From positions 43,838-107,837 of the forward strand of contig NZ_PCQD01000012.1 in the NCBI RefSeq assembly GCF_002979975.1: a DNA stretch of 64,000 nt, in the 5' to 3' direction. Positions within the stretch are counted from its first letter, which is position 1; the number at the start of each line of letters is the position of its first letter. This document shows positions 43,667 through 52,136 of the stretch, piece after piece. A program made the position numbers and the translations under genes. Under the pieces are notes generated by a model. The model saw only the letters and a program-made list of their open reading frames with translations. It had not been told where the DNA came from and did no database searches. The DNA comes from Pseudomonas sp. MYb185. Lineage in GTDB: Bacteria; Pseudomonadota; Gammaproteobacteria; Pseudomonadales; Pseudomonadaceae.

Positions 43667-44128
43667 ATGGAAAATACACGCCAACAATTCGCCGAACGCC
43701 TGCAGCAAGCTCTGAAACACGCGGGCTATGCGCCCAAGCCTGCGGTGCTCGAGCGCGAGTTCAACCTGCGCTATCTGGGCAAACCGATGACGCTGCATGG
43801 CGTGCGGCGCTGGCTGAAGGGCGAGACCCTGCCCAGCGAAGACAAGCTGCTGGTATTGGCGCGATGGCTGAAGGTGGACGTGCGCGAATTGCGCTTCGGC
43901 GAGCAGGTCAGTCATCAGGTCCGGGAACGACAGCTCCCCTATCCCGAGATTCCTCATCGGGAACAGGAAGTCATCGAGATGTTTCTTGAGTTATCACCGT
44001 CCCGTCGCCAGGTAATTTGCGATGTGATCATGACCTTCGCCCTGGCCGAGCAGGCGCAATTCGGCACACCGCCAGCCAAACCCGACAATGACCAGGAGAA
44101 CACCACCGCCGAACAAGATCCGGCCTGA
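43667..44128 (+). CDS. XRE-like helix-turn-helix regulator
   Basis: A 153-aa protein with an N-terminal HTH of about 65 residues (QQFAERLQQALKHAGYAPKP, YLGKPMTLHGVRRWLKGETL, LVLARWLKVDVRELRFGE). It resembles lambda-repressor-type domains found in pseudomonad regulators. The C-terminal part (about 95-130; HREQEVIEMFLELSPSRRQV) is a short helical module. No ligand-binding domain is present. It stands alone between the degenerate EAL gene and convergent mutM. The target is unknown; an inverted repeat just upstream is a candidate site. Confidence 0.8.
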   Translation: MENTRQQFAERLQQALKHAGYAPKPAVLEREFNLRYLGKPMTLHGVRRWLKGETLPSEDKLLVLARWLKVDVRELRFGEQVSHQVRERQLPYPEIPHREQEVIEMFLELSPSRRQVICDVIMTFALAEQAQFGTPPAKPDNDQENTTAEQDPA

Positions 44129-44174
44129 GGTCTGCTGGCGCTCCCTCCACGCACCCCAACCCAGGCCCAGGAAC

Positions 44175-44987
44175 CTAGCTCTGACAGCGGCGACAATACA
44201 CCGAGCTGCGCTGGCCCAGCCGGCATTCGGACAGGGTAGTGCCACAGACCTTGCACATCTGCCCGGCCCGGCCATAGACGAACAGTTCCTGCTGGAAATA
44301 GCCCGGCTTGCCATCTCCGCCAATGAAGTCGCGCAGGGTGGTACCGCCACTGTCGATAGCCCGCGCCAGCACCTTCTTGATCTCTTCGGCCAGCTCCTGA
44401 TAGCGGGCACGGCTGATCCGTCCCGCCTCGCGACGTGGATCGATGCCGGCGGCGAACAGCGCCTCGGTCGCATAGATGTTGCCCACCCCGACCACCACTG
44501 CGTTATCCATGATGAAGGGCTTTACCGCCATGCTGCGCTTGCGTGACATCTGGTACAGGCGCTCACCGTCGAATTCCGGCGACAGCGGCTCGGGGCCGAG
44601 CCGGGCCAGCAGCGGGTGCTGTTCCCCGGCACGCTGCCAGAGCATGGCACCGAAACGCCGGGGATCGGTGTAGCGCAGGGTCAGCCCGGAATCCAGTTCG
44701 ATATCCACATGCTCATGCTTGAGCACCGGTGTATCGACCGGTACCAGCCGCAGGTTGCCGGACATGCCCAGGTGGCTGATCAGGGTGCCACCGCCGATAT
44801 CCATCAGCAGGTACTTGGCCCGTCGGCGGATGGCGGTGAAGGTCTGGTTCTCGATCTGGATCGCCAGGTCCTCGGGGATCGGCCAGCGCAGACGGGGATC
44901 TCGGACGATCAGGCGGGTCACGCGGCGCCCCTCCAGGTGAGGGGCGATACCGCGGCGGGTGGTTTCTACTTCGGGCAGCTCGGGCAT
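44175..44987 (-). CDS. mutM: formamidopyrimidine-DNA glycosylase MutM (Fpg)
   Basis: A 270-aa base-excision repair enzyme from ATG 44987, fixed by the obligatory N-terminus [13 protein letters not shown] in which Pro2 is the catalytic nucleophile and Glu3 the acid. Also seen are [31 protein letters not shown], and the C-terminal zinc finger with [10 protein letters not shown] and YCRRCQ. It removes 8-oxoguanine and formamidopyrimidines. The frame is open for 63 codons upstream, overlapping the transporter gene, but that extension is not protein-like. It starts 12 bp after the transporter stop, so it may be co-transcribed with the transporter-thioesterase pair. Confidence 0.97.
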   Translation of the reverse strand: MPELPEVETTRRGIAPHLEGRRVTRLIVRDPRLRWPIPEDLAIQIENQTFTAIRRRAKYLLMDIGGGTLISHLGMSGNLRLVPVDTPVLKHEHVDIELDSGLTLRYTDPRRFGAMLWQRAGEQHPLLARLGPEPLSPEFDGERLYQMSRKRSMAVKPFIMDNAVVVGVGNIYATEALFAAGIDPRREAGRISRARYQELAEEIKKVLARAIDSGGTTLRDFIGGDGKPGYFQQELFVYGRAGQMCKVCGTTLSECRLGQRSSVYCRRCQS

Positions 44988-44998
44988 GGACAGTTTTG

Positions 44999-46339
44999 CT
45001 ATGAGTGTAACCAATGGACAACGAACAATAGCAGCAACAGCAGCGGCAGTGCACTGGCGACGAAGCGGCCGTTCCAGCCGAACGCCACCCGCAGCGGCCT
45101 TTCGCCGCTGTAGCGCGCCAGGATCAGGGTCGATGGGCCGAACGGCGAGAAGATCATGGCGATCGAGAAACCGCACATCAGCCCCAGGGCCGGCGTCATG
45201 ATCGGCACTCCCAGCCGTGCCAGCTCGGCCAACAGGCCGACCAGCAGTGACAGCGACACGATGGGCGCCACTCCGGCCATGGCCAGCAGGATGATACCCA
45301 GCAGGCTGGCCACCGCCAGCAGCATGTTGTATTTCGGCTCCTGCGCCAGCCAGGCGGCCAGCTCCTCCAGCGGCGCGATGGCACCGAGCACACCACCCAT
45401 CAACGCGGCGCAGCCGAAGATGAACATCTCGTTATGCATGGTCACCAGGTTGTCGGTCACCTGGCTCAGTACCTCACGCGGCGAGCGCTCGCGCCACAAC
45501 AGGTAGCCGACGATGCCCAGCGGCACCAGGATCATCGCCGCCTGGGAGGGCGTCAACACCGTCAGCCAGGCCAGCACGCCGATCGCGGCCAGGCCGAGCA
45601 GGCTGCCAAGCAGCAACTGGCCCATGCCGGCGGCGCGACTGCTGTCACCGATGCTCTCGCGCAGCGCCAGCAGCCCCCGGGTCTCCCGCCGCCAGCCCAC
45701 CACTACCAGCAGCACGGTCGCCACCAGCCCGTAGGGAAACATGACCGCCCAGGACAGCTCGGGCATTTCCCGGCTGATCATGGCGATGGTGATGCTGGTC
45801 GGCGCGATCAGCGGCACCAGGGCAAAACCACGCAGCGTGGTCACCATCACTGCGCGCATGCCGGCACGGCGTTGCGCGTCATCCAGGGAGTACTGCTGCA
45901 GGTGCTGGCTGAGGGTGCCGCACAGCAGGCTCATCATGCCGAAATTGAGGATCGAGCCAATGCTGCCGGCGGTCAGGACATAACGCGGATACAGCCACAC
46001 CGCCGGGCCCGCCAGCAGTGCCTTGTGCATTTCCCGCAGGTGCGGGAGGTGCCTGGCCAGCAGTTGCATCAACCCCAGTGCGCCGAGAAAGCTGGCGTAA
46101 TATGCCGCGGAGCTGGCCAGCCGGCCCCAGAGCGCTGGGTCAGCCTGGCCCAACACCACCAGCGCCAGCAACATGCCCAGCGTCAGCAGGCCGAGCATGC
46201 GTGGGTAGGGCAACAAACGGGGGAAATGCAGCAGGAAGTAGCCGCCCAGTGCTGCCGCCGCCAGCCAGCTCAGCTGTGGCCATTGTCCGGCCAGGGCCAC
46301 CAGCTCAAGGCCGACCCCCAGCGGCAGCAGCGACCTCAC
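44999..46339 (-). CDS. polytopic inner-membrane transporter-like protein, substrate unknown
   Basis: A 446-aa very hydrophobic protein with about twelve helices. It has the broken-helix look of ion-transporter-superfamily carriers: [40 protein letters not shown], and near the C-terminus [20 protein letters not shown] followed by [12 protein letters not shown]. No specific family could be assigned. Its start overlaps the stop of a PaaI-type thioesterase gene as ATGA, which suggests linked functions, for example transport of an organic acid. mutM follows after 11 bp. Confidence 0.7.
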   Translation of the reverse strand: MRSLLPLGVGLELVALAGQWPQLSWLAAAALGGYFLLHFPRLLPYPRMLGLLTLGMLLALVVLGQADPALWGRLASSAAYYASFLGALGLMQLLARHLPHLREMHKALLAGPAVWLYPRYVLTAGSIGSILNFGMMSLLCGTLSQHLQQYSLDDAQRRAGMRAVMVTTLRGFALVPLIAPTSITIAMISREMPELSWAVMFPYGLVATVLLVVVGWRRETRGLLALRESIGDSSRAAGMGQLLLGSLLGLAAIGVLAWLTVLTPSQAAMILVPLGIVGYLLWRERSPREVLSQVTDNLVTMHNEMFIFGCAALMGGVLGAIAPLEELAAWLAQEPKYNMLLAVASLLGIILLAMAGVAPIVSLSLLVGLLAELARLGVPIMTPALGLMCGFSIAMIFSPFGPSTLILARYSGERPLRVAFGWNGRFVASALPLLLLLLFVVHWLHS

Positions 46340-46764
46340 GGCAGGTCTCGACGTAGCGCACCCTGTTTGAACACGCCTTCGCCAAAGGCGATGAGGTTGT
46401 CGTTCTCGTCGAGCAGGTCACAGCTGGCCATGAAGATCTTGTGCCCGGCCTTGCGACAAGTGGCTACGGCGCGCAGGCAGGCACCGGCGCTGGCGACACT
46501 GCTGAAGTTGACGTTCAGTGACAGGGTAATGGCAACCCGTCGCTCGTCGGGATTTTCCGCATAGGTGCCGCACAGCCCCATGGCTACATCCAGCAGGGTC
46601 GCGGTCACGCCACCATGGAGGTTGCTGGCATTGTTCAGGTGGCGAGGCCCCAGGGTCAGGCCGATTACGGCACGGCCAGGCCCGAACTCCAGCAGCTCAC
46701 CCCCGATATCCTGAAAAAAACCGGTTACCGTGCGTTGTACGGCCAGATTACGATCTTCACTCAT
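46336..46764 (-). CDS. PaaI-type hotdog thioesterase
   Basis: A 142-aa single hotdog domain with the 4HBT/PaaI motif HLNNASNLHGGVTATLLDVA followed by GLCGTYAENPDERRVAITLS and LNVNFSSVA. Such enzymes hydrolyse acyl- or aryl-CoA thioesters in the cytoplasm, typically as tetramers. It is the first gene of a two-gene operon with the transporter (4-bp overlap), and divergent from the 3-hydroxyacyl-CoA dehydrogenase operon across a 201-bp region. The substrate is unknown. Confidence 0.88.
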   Translation of the reverse strand: MSEDRNLAVQRTVTGFFQDIGGELLEFGPGRAVIGLTLGPRHLNNASNLHGGVTATLLDVAMGLCGTYAENPDERRVAITLSLNVNFSSVASAGACLRAVATCRKAGHKIFMASCDLLDENDNLIAFGEGVFKQGALRRDLP

Positions 46765-46925
46765 AGATGCTGTTCTCTAGGGCTCTTGTCGACGGGCCGG
46801 CAGTATGCCATGGGCCAGGCTGAGCGTAAGCAGAGTTAATATTGACTGATGGGCCGCCATAAACAGGGCTGGCTTGCACTGATGGCCCGCAGGATTTAAT
46901 CTCGTCCCACTTTAAATTGAAATAC

Positions 46926-46944
46926 CATTTCGCATGGCGGAACA
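46926..46944. promoter_or_regulatory. IclR-operator candidate before 3-hydroxyacyl-CoA dehydrogenase operon
   Basis: CATTTCGC-ATG-GCGGAACA forms an imperfect palindrome that matches the motif at 58093, 59151 and 59179. It ends 21 bases before ATG 46966. The assignment to the IclR protein at 58302-59087 is inference from the shared motif. Confidence 0.6.
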
Positions 46945-46965
46945 TGGTAGCAAAGGGGTCTGTAT

Positions 46966-48480
46966 ATGTTCAATCGGATTGGAGTCATCGGCGCCGGCGC
47001 AATGGGCCGGGGTATCGCCCAACTGTTCGCCAGCAGCGGCCAGCAGGTCTTGCTGTTCGATACCCGTGCCGAAGCCATCGAGGACGCTCTGGCTTTTAAC
47101 CGCAACCTGCTGCAACGCCAGCTGGCCAAGGGCAAATTGAGCGAGGCGGAGTTCGAGGCCATCAATGCCCGTATGCAGCCGGCGGCCGAACTGCAGCAGC
47201 TCAAGGACTGCGACCTGGTCATCGAGGCCATCGTCGAGATTCTCGAGGTCAAGCAGAAGCTGTTCGCCGACCTGGAAGCCATCGTCAGCGAAGATTGCCT
47301 GCTGGCCACCAATACGTCCTCGCTGTCGGTTACCCGCATCGCCGCCGGTTGCAGCCGTCCGGAACGGGTCGCGGGCTTTCACTTCTTCAACCCCGTGCCG
47401 TTGATGAAGATCGTCGAAGTGGTACGCGGTTCACGTACCGAGGAGCGCTACATCGACGGCCTGGTGAAGCTGGCGGACAAGGCCGGCCACTTCCCGGCCA
47501 TCACCCCCGACACCCCCGGCTTCCTGGTCAACCATGCCGGCCGTGCCTTCGGCACCGAAGCGCTGCGCATGCTCAGCGAGGGCGTGGCCAGCGCGCAGCA
47601 GATCGACCGCATCCTGCGTGACGGCCCGGGCTTTCGCATGGGGCCGTTCGAGCTGTTCGATCTGACCGGGCTGGACGTCTCCCATGCGGTGATGGAGTCG
47701 GTGTACGAGCAGTTCTATCATGACCCGCGCTATACCCCGTCGTTCATCGCTGCCCAGCGGGTCGCCGCCGGCCTGCTCGGCCGCAAGACCGGCCAGGGCT
47801 TCTATCGCTATGAGGAAGGTCAGAAGATCGAGCAGCCCGAGCCAGCAGTGGAAACCGTCCTGCTCAACCAGCCCTTCTGGCTGCAGAGCGATGATCAGGC
47901 CTTGCGCGGTCAGGTAGCCGATGTGCTGAGTGCCGCCGGCGCCACGCTGGAAACCAGCGAGCACCCCTCCGCCGAGGCCATCTGCCTGATTACTCCGCAG
48001 GGCGAAGACTGCACGGCCGCGCTGACCCGCCTGGGTCTGCCCGCAAGCCGCACCCTGGCGCTGGACAGCTTCGCCAACTGGGACAAACGCCGCACGCTGA
48101 TGCGCCAGCCCGCCGCCGACAGCCATGTCGTGGCCCAGGCCCGTCAGGCACTGGCTGCCGATGGTGTACCGGTGGAAGTGATCAACGACTCCCCCGGTTT
48201 CGTCATCCAGCGACTGATCGCCAGTGTGGTCAACCTGGGCTGTGACATCGCCCAGAAAGGTATCGCCACGCCGGAAACCCTGGACCGCGCCATCCAGCTC
48301 GCGCTGGGTTATCCGAAGGGCCCGCTGGCCTTCGGTGAGCACTATGGCAAGCAGGCGATTTTCACTGTTCTGAACAACATGCAGGCCAGCTACGGCGAGC
48401 CGCGCTATCGTCCCAGCCCCTGGCTGCGGCGCCGCGTACAGCTGGACCTGCCGCTGACCACCCCCGATTCCCAGGAGTAA
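46966..48480 (+). CDS. 3-hydroxyacyl-CoA dehydrogenase, PaaH-like (double HCDH domain)
   Basis: A 504-aa NAD-dependent enzyme. The dinucleotide fold (IGVIGAGAMGRGIAQLFASS), TNTSSLSVTRIAAGCSRPER, FHFFNPVPLMKIVEVVRG, and the first C-terminal domain (LLGRKTGQGFYRYEEG) are followed by a second HCDH domain (about 410-495; INDSPGFVIQRLIASVVNLG). This is the layout of PaaH/PaaC, which oxidise 3-hydroxyadipyl-CoA. AAAGGGG lies 8 bases before the ATG. A PaaJ-like thiolase follows after 4 bp, so the two complete the last steps of beta-oxidation of a (possibly dicarboxylic) acyl-CoA. Confidence 0.92.
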   Translation: MFNRIGVIGAGAMGRGIAQLFASSGQQVLLFDTRAEAIEDALAFNRNLLQRQLAKGKLSEAEFEAINARMQPAAELQQLKDCDLVIEAIVEILEVKQKLFADLEAIVSEDCLLATNTSSLSVTRIAAGCSRPERVAGFHFFNPVPLMKIVEVVRGSRTEERYIDGLVKLADKAGHFPAITPDTPGFLVNHAGRAFGTEALRMLSEGVASAQQIDRILRDGPGFRMGPFELFDLTGLDVSHAVMESVYEQFYHDPRYTPSFIAAQRVAAGLLGRKTGQGFYRYEEGQKIEQPEPAVETVLLNQPFWLQSDDQALRGQVADVLSAAGATLETSEHPSAEAICLITPQGEDCTAALTRLGLPASRTLALDSFANWDKRRTLMRQPAADSHVVAQARQALAADGVPVEVINDSPGFVIQRLIASVVNLGCDIAQKGIATPETLDRAIQLALGYPKGPLAFGEHYGKQAIFTVLNNMQASYGEPRYRPSPWLRRRVQLDLPLTTPDSQE

Positions 48481-48484
48481 TCCC

Positions 48485-49684
48485 ATGACTGCCTATATCT
48501 ATGACGGTTTGCGTTCCCCCTTCGGCCGCCATGCCGGTGCGCTGGCCAGCGTGCGTCCCGATGACCTGCTGGCCGATGTGATCCGTGCCGTGGTGGCGCG
48601 CAACCCCTTCGCCGGCACTGACTATGAAGATGTGGTCATCGGCAACACCAACCAGGCGGGTGAGGACGCACGCAACGTCGCGCGCCACGCAGGTCTGCTG
48701 TCCGGTTTGCCGCAGGAAGTCGCCGGCGTCACGGTCAACCGCCTGTGCGGTTCCGGACTGGCGGCCATTCTGGATGCCGCCCGCGCGGTCAAGGCCGGTG
48801 AAGGCGAACTGTTCGTCGCTGGCGGCGTGGAAAGCATGAGCCGGGCACCCTTCGTCATCGCCAAGAGCGAAAGCCCCTACGCCCGCGAGTTCCGCGCCTT
48901 CGACAGCACCATCGGCGCACGCTTCCCCAACCCCAGGGTGGAAGCCGAATTCGGTGCTGACACCATGCCGCAGACCGCCGACAACGTCGCCGCGGAGCTG
49001 GGTATTACCCGCGAAGAAGCGGACACCTATGCCGCTCGCAGCCAGGCGCTGTACGAACAAGCCCGCGCCGCGGGATTCTTCTCCGAAGAAATCCTGCCGA
49101 TCGAAGTACCCCAGGGCCGCAAGAAGCCGAACAAGGTGGTCGATCAGGACGAGCATCCGCGCCCGAGCAGCGACATGGCGGCACTGTCCGGCCTGCGCCC
49201 GCTGTCCGCTGACGGCGTGGTTACCGCCGGTAATGCCTCCGGGGTCAATGATGGCGCCGCGGCGCTGATCATCGGCAACGAAGCGATTGGCCAGAAGTAC
49301 GGCATCAAGCCGCGCGCCCGTATCCTTGCCGGTGCCGTGTCCGGCGTCGCGCCACGGGTCATGGGCCTGGGTCCGGTGGAGGCCTGCAAGAAAGCCCTGG
49401 CCCGTGCAGGCCTGGGCCTGGATGACATGGATGTGATCGAGATCAACGAGGCCTTCGCCTCCCAGGTGCTGGGTTGCGCCAGGGAGCTGGGCATCGCCTT
49501 CGATGACCCGCGCCTGAACCCCAACGGCGGCGCCATCGCCGTCGGCCACCCGCTGGGCGCCTCCGGCGCCCGTCTGACGCTGACCGCGCTGCGCCAGCTG
49601 GAGCGTACTGGCAAGCGCTATGCGCTGGTCAGTCTGTGTATCGGTCTGGGCCAGGGTGTGGCGGCGGTGATCGAGCGGGTGTGA
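48485..49684 (+). CDS. acyl-CoA thiolase, PaaJ/PcaF-like (3-oxoadipyl-CoA type)
   Basis: A 399-aa thiolase with the nucleophile in VTVNRLCGSGL (Cys89 region), MSRAPFVI, the His of NGGAIAVGHPLGASGAR and the second Cys in VSLCIGLGQG. Segments NQAGEDARNVARHAGLLSGL and GNASGVNDGAAALII closely resemble 3-oxoadipyl-CoA thiolases of the phenylacetate and protocatechuate pathways, which release acetyl-CoA and succinyl-CoA. General 3-ketoacyl-CoA thiolase activity is the alternative. It is the second gene of the operon with the dehydrogenase (4-bp gap) and is followed by a CCCTCTCCC hairpin. Confidence 0.92.
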   Translation: MTAYIYDGLRSPFGRHAGALASVRPDDLLADVIRAVVARNPFAGTDYEDVVIGNTNQAGEDARNVARHAGLLSGLPQEVAGVTVNRLCGSGLAAILDAARAVKAGEGELFVAGGVESMSRAPFVIAKSESPYAREFRAFDSTIGARFPNPRVEAEFGADTMPQTADNVAAELGITREEADTYAARSQALYEQARAAGFFSEEILPIEVPQGRKKPNKVVDQDEHPRPSSDMAALSGLRPLSADGVVTAGNASGVNDGAAALIIGNEAIGQKYGIKPRARILAGAVSGVAPRVMGLGPVEACKKALARAGLGLDDMDVIEINEAFASQVLGCARELGIAFDDPRLNPNGGAIAVGHPLGASGARLTLTALRQLERTGKRYALVSLCIGLGQGVAAVIERV

Positions 49685-49690
49685 GGGTTT

Positions 49691-49731
49691 TCCCCCTCTC
49701 CCCAACCCCTCTCCCGCGAGGGGAGAGGGGC
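49691..49731. repeat. CCCTCTCCC-type hairpin repeat, copy 1
   Basis: CCCCTCTCCC (49706-49715), loop GCGAG, GGGAGAGGGG (49721-49730) preceded by a further CCCCTCTCCCC. It belongs to a common intergenic repeat type, directly after the thiolase stop, where it may also help end transcription. Confidence 0.8.
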
Positions 49732-49852
49732 TCGGTCTGTGCAAGCCGGCAACATGGGTAACAGATCAGACCCATGACATGGGTACCCATGTTCCGGTTG
49801 TACAAATGCAGAACCTACTGGCTGGCACTCTGTAGCCGGAGACGCTGTTTTT

Positions 49853-49891
49853 CTCCCTCTCCCCTTGCGGGAGAGGGCCGGGGAGAGGGGG
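49853..49891. repeat. CCCTCTCCC-type hairpin repeat, copy 2, inverted
   Basis: CCCTCTCCC (49855-49863), loop CTTGC, GGGAGAGGG (49869-49877), then a further GGGGAGAGGGGG. It is the reverse-complement arrangement of the copy at 49691-49731. The 121 bp between the two and the 105 bp up to the next gene show nothing else I can name, apart from ACATGGGT occurring twice near 49753-49795. Confidence 0.8.
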
Positions 49892-49996
49892 AACAAACTC
49901 AGCCCACCCCCACATGATCGAACCCGGGCACTGGAACTTCTGGCCTTGCCCACATCTCTGCTATGGTATCGATCCCATCCAACCGGACGCTTTCCG

Positions 49997-50293
49997 ATGC
50001 ATGTGAGTACCAATCCTTTTGAATGGCTGGGCCAGGCCTTCGGCACCCTGGTCAGGCTGATCGTCGATGGCCTGGCCTGGGTGTTCGATATGCTCAGTGG
50101 CGCCAGCACCGCCTTCGTCAATGGCTTTTCCCGGGCGCTGGGTGTCGACAGCAGCATCCTCAGCATCGCCTTTGTCGTGCTCGGGCTGTTTCTCATCTAT
50201 CTTGGGGTCAGCGCCTTTATCAGGAAACGCTTCATCGGCGGCATCATCTGGCTGCTGCTCGGGCTGTGGCTATTGAGCACGCTGATCCGCTGA
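49997..50293 (+). CDS. small membrane protein of unknown function
   Basis: A 98-aa protein from ATG 49997. An amphipathic N-terminal half (NPFEWLGQAFGTLVRLIVDG) is followed by two hydrophobic helices (ILSIAFVVLGLFLIYLGVSA and FIGGIIWLLLGLWLLSTLI) with a basic turn RKRF between. I do not recognise the family. It lies 36 bp before the PEBP gene on the same strand; co-transcription is possible. Confidence 0.65.
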   Translation: MHVSTNPFEWLGQAFGTLVRLIVDGLAWVFDMLSGASTAFVNGFSRALGVDSSILSIAFVVLGLFLIYLGVSAFIRKRFIGGIIWLLLGLWLLSTLIR

Positions 50294-50329
50294 CGCACCT
50301 TCCCTCTTCATGCCAACAAGGAGAACACC

Positions 50330-50812
50330 ATGGGTTTTGCATTGAATCTCGATCTGCAACTGACCAGCAGCGCTTTCACGGCCGACGGCGCGATTCCCAC
50401 CCGGCACACCGGCGAGGGTGAGGATGTCTCCCCGGCGCTGAGCTGGAGCAATGCGCCTGCTGGCACCAAAAGTTTCGCGGTGATCTGCCACGATCCGGAT
50501 GCACCGCTAGTCTCGGCCAACGGCACCTACGGCTTCGTGCACTGGGTACACTACAACATTCCCGCCGATGTCACCTCGCTGCCCGAAGGCTGCAAACAGC
50601 ACACCGACGGCCCGACCAACTTCGGCAAGGCCGGCTACGGCGGCCCCATGCCGCCCGAGGGTCACGGTCAACACAAGTACTACTTCTGGATTCTGGCGCT
50701 CGATTGCGAAGCGAACCTGGAGCAAGGGCTGGATATGTGGCAGCTGTTGGCCAAGGTGGAGCCGCATACCCTAGCGATGAACCGTCTGATCGGTACCTAC
50801 CAGCGCGGCTGA
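50330..50812 (+). CDS. YbhB/YbcL-family (PEBP, Raf-kinase-inhibitor-like) protein
   Basis: A 160-aa phosphatidylethanolamine-binding-protein fold. ICHDPDAPLVSANGTYGFVH with W next, GEGEDVSPALSWSNAPAGTK, and GYGGPMPPEGHGQHKYYFWI are the diagnostic anion-pocket motifs. No signal peptide is present, so it is cytoplasmic. AAGGAG lies before the ATG. The bacterial role of this family is not established. Confidence 0.93.
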   Translation: MGFALNLDLQLTSSAFTADGAIPTRHTGEGEDVSPALSWSNAPAGTKSFAVICHDPDAPLVSANGTYGFVHWVHYNIPADVTSLPEGCKQHTDGPTNFGKAGYGGPMPPEGHGQHKYYFWILALDCEANLEQGLDMWQLLAKVEPHTLAMNRLIGTYQRG

Positions 50813-50846
50813 ACCCCGCTGCAGCGGGCATCCGCCAGGTGCCCGC

Positions 50847-51461
50847 TCAACCGCTTACCGAGCGCCAGGCCGCCTCTGCCAGCAGCTCCCGATAGGCGCT
50901 GGGCGGCGTACCTGCTCTGCCAGATAGCCATGACCGGCAATAATTCTCCGACTGACCGATGATCAGTGACGCCCTGAGTTCGGCCGGCCAGTCCCGCAAC
51001 GCGGCACCCTGCTCGCGCTGTTCCAGCCACTGCGCCACCTGTTTGCCACGCTCGGCATTGCGGCGAGCCAACTCCGCCCCATGCGGTCCCTTGCTCACTG
51101 ACGAGTGGGCCTGATACTGAAAACGCGCCCAGTCTGGCTGCGCCTCCACCCAATCGACATAGCTGTATACCAGCGCAGCAATGCCCTCGCGCAAGCTGTC
51201 CGCTTGTTCAAGGTACTGCTGCATCAATTGCTGCTGATCTTCCAACGCAGCAAGAAACAGGGCCGCCACCAGGCCATCCTTGTTGCCAAAATGGTGATAG
51301 ATAGCCCCCACGCTGGTATCGCACCGCGCCTTGATCATGTCGATGGTGGTCGCCTCCAGGCCGTGCGTATTGAAGCACTGCAGCGCCTGCAACAGGATGT
51401 CGCGCTTGAGTTGTGCCCGTCTGCCGGGAAATCTGCGTTCCAGAATGCTGGTGTTGCTCAT
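50847..51461 (-). CDS. TetR-family transcriptional regulator
   Basis: A 204-aa regulator from ATG 51461; a frame reading 222 codons further upstream is not protein-like. The N-terminal HTH is clear (DILLQALQCFNTHGLEATTI, KARCDTSVGAIYHHFGNKDG), followed by a helical ligand-binding domain of about 140 residues. It is divergent from a two-gene thioesterase unit across a 174-bp region that contains a large inverted repeat at 51579-51615, so it probably represses that unit and perhaps itself. Ligands of such regulators are often acyl-CoAs; that is inference here. Confidence 0.92.
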   Translation of the reverse strand: MSNTSILERRFPGRRAQLKRDILLQALQCFNTHGLEATTIDMIKARCDTSVGAIYHHFGNKDGLVAALFLAALEDQQQLMQQYLEQADSLREGIAALVYSYVDWVEAQPDWARFQYQAHSSVSKGPHGAELARRNAERGKQVAQWLEQREQGAALRDWPAELRASLIIGQSENYCRSWLSGRAGTPPSAYRELLAEAAWRSVSG

Positions 51462-51578
51462 GGATGCTGGCTTGCTCCCAAGGTGGATGGACGATGCGGC
51501 GCAATCGTATCGCTGCGCCATAGGCCGTTGATGGTAAAGCACCGCACGCAGGACCGGTATGGTTGACGGATCGAGAAT

Positions 51579-51615
51579 AACAGAATAATGTTCTTTTGCA
51601 GAAAATAATTCTGTT
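51579..51615. promoter_or_regulatory. 37-bp inverted repeat, probable TetR operator
   Basis: AACAGAAT (51579-51586) and ATTCTGTT (51608-51615) are perfect outer arms, and TTCT / AGAA (51591-51594, 51600-51603) are symmetric inner arms about the same centre. It lies between the TetR gene and the divergent hotdog gene, 20 bp before the latter's start and overlapping its likely promoter. Confidence 0.7.
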
Positions 51616-51635
51616 TCTATTGCCCAGGAGGAACC

Positions 51636-52073
51636 ATGAGCAATGCATTGAACGCCTTCAACAGTTTCGGCTCGGAAAAATTCAGCGCCATGACCTGCCA
51701 GATGGCGCCCTATTTCAGCACCATCAATCCGCTGGTCATCGCCTTGCGGCCTGGCTATGCCGAAGCAACTGTGCCGTTTCGCCGCGAGATCACCAATCAC
51801 CTGGGCACTGTGCATGCCATCGCCCTGTGCAATGCCGCCGAGCTGACCGCCGGCTTGATGACCGATGCTTCGATCCCGGCCGGTGCACGCTGGATTCCCA
51901 AAGGCATGACAGTGGAGTATCTGGCCAAGGCAAAAACCTCGGTGCGTGCCATTGCTGATGGCGGCGACGTCGATTGGAGCACCGCTGGCGACAAGGTGGT
52001 CACTGTGGCAATCTTCGATGAACAGGAACAACAGGTATTCACTGCCCGCATCACCATGAATGTGAAACTGTAA
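51636..52073 (+). CDS. DUF4442/YiiD-like hotdog protein (putative thioesterase)
   Basis: A 145-aa single hotdog-fold protein with PYFSTINPLVIALRPGYAEA, the central helix NHLGTVHAIALCNAAELTAG, and KGMTVEYLAKAKTSVRAIAD. It resembles the DUF4442 group of acyl-CoA thioesterase-like proteins. AGGAGG lies 4 bases before the ATG, the strongest ribosome site in this region. A long inverted repeat just upstream is the likely operator of the divergent TetR regulator. It is probably co-transcribed with the TesB-like gene 63 bp downstream, with a hairpin between them. Confidence 0.85.
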   Translation: MSNALNAFNSFGSEKFSAMTCQMAPYFSTINPLVIALRPGYAEATVPFRREITNHLGTVHAIALCNAAELTAGLMTDASIPAGARWIPKGMTVEYLAKAKTSVRAIADGGDVDWSTAGDKVVTVAIFDEQEQQVFTARITMNVKL

Positions 52074-52084
52074 CCCGCTGCAAA

Positions 52085-52109
52085 AGCTGCTCCGGCTGCC
52101 GGAGCAGCT
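52085..52109. terminator. perfect hairpin between the two hotdog genes
   Basis: AGCTGCTCCGG, loop CTG, CCGGAGCAGCT: an 11-bp perfect stem 12 bp after the DUF4442-like stop. No U-run follows, so it may attenuate or process the transcript rather than end it. Confidence 0.45.
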
Positions 52110-52136
52110 GACCTGAATCCGTGACAAGGCCTATCC

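Noticed and set aside
44988..45176. 63-codon N-terminal extension of MutM
   Set aside because: MutM needs Pro2 as the free N-terminal nucleophile, so the start must be at 44987.
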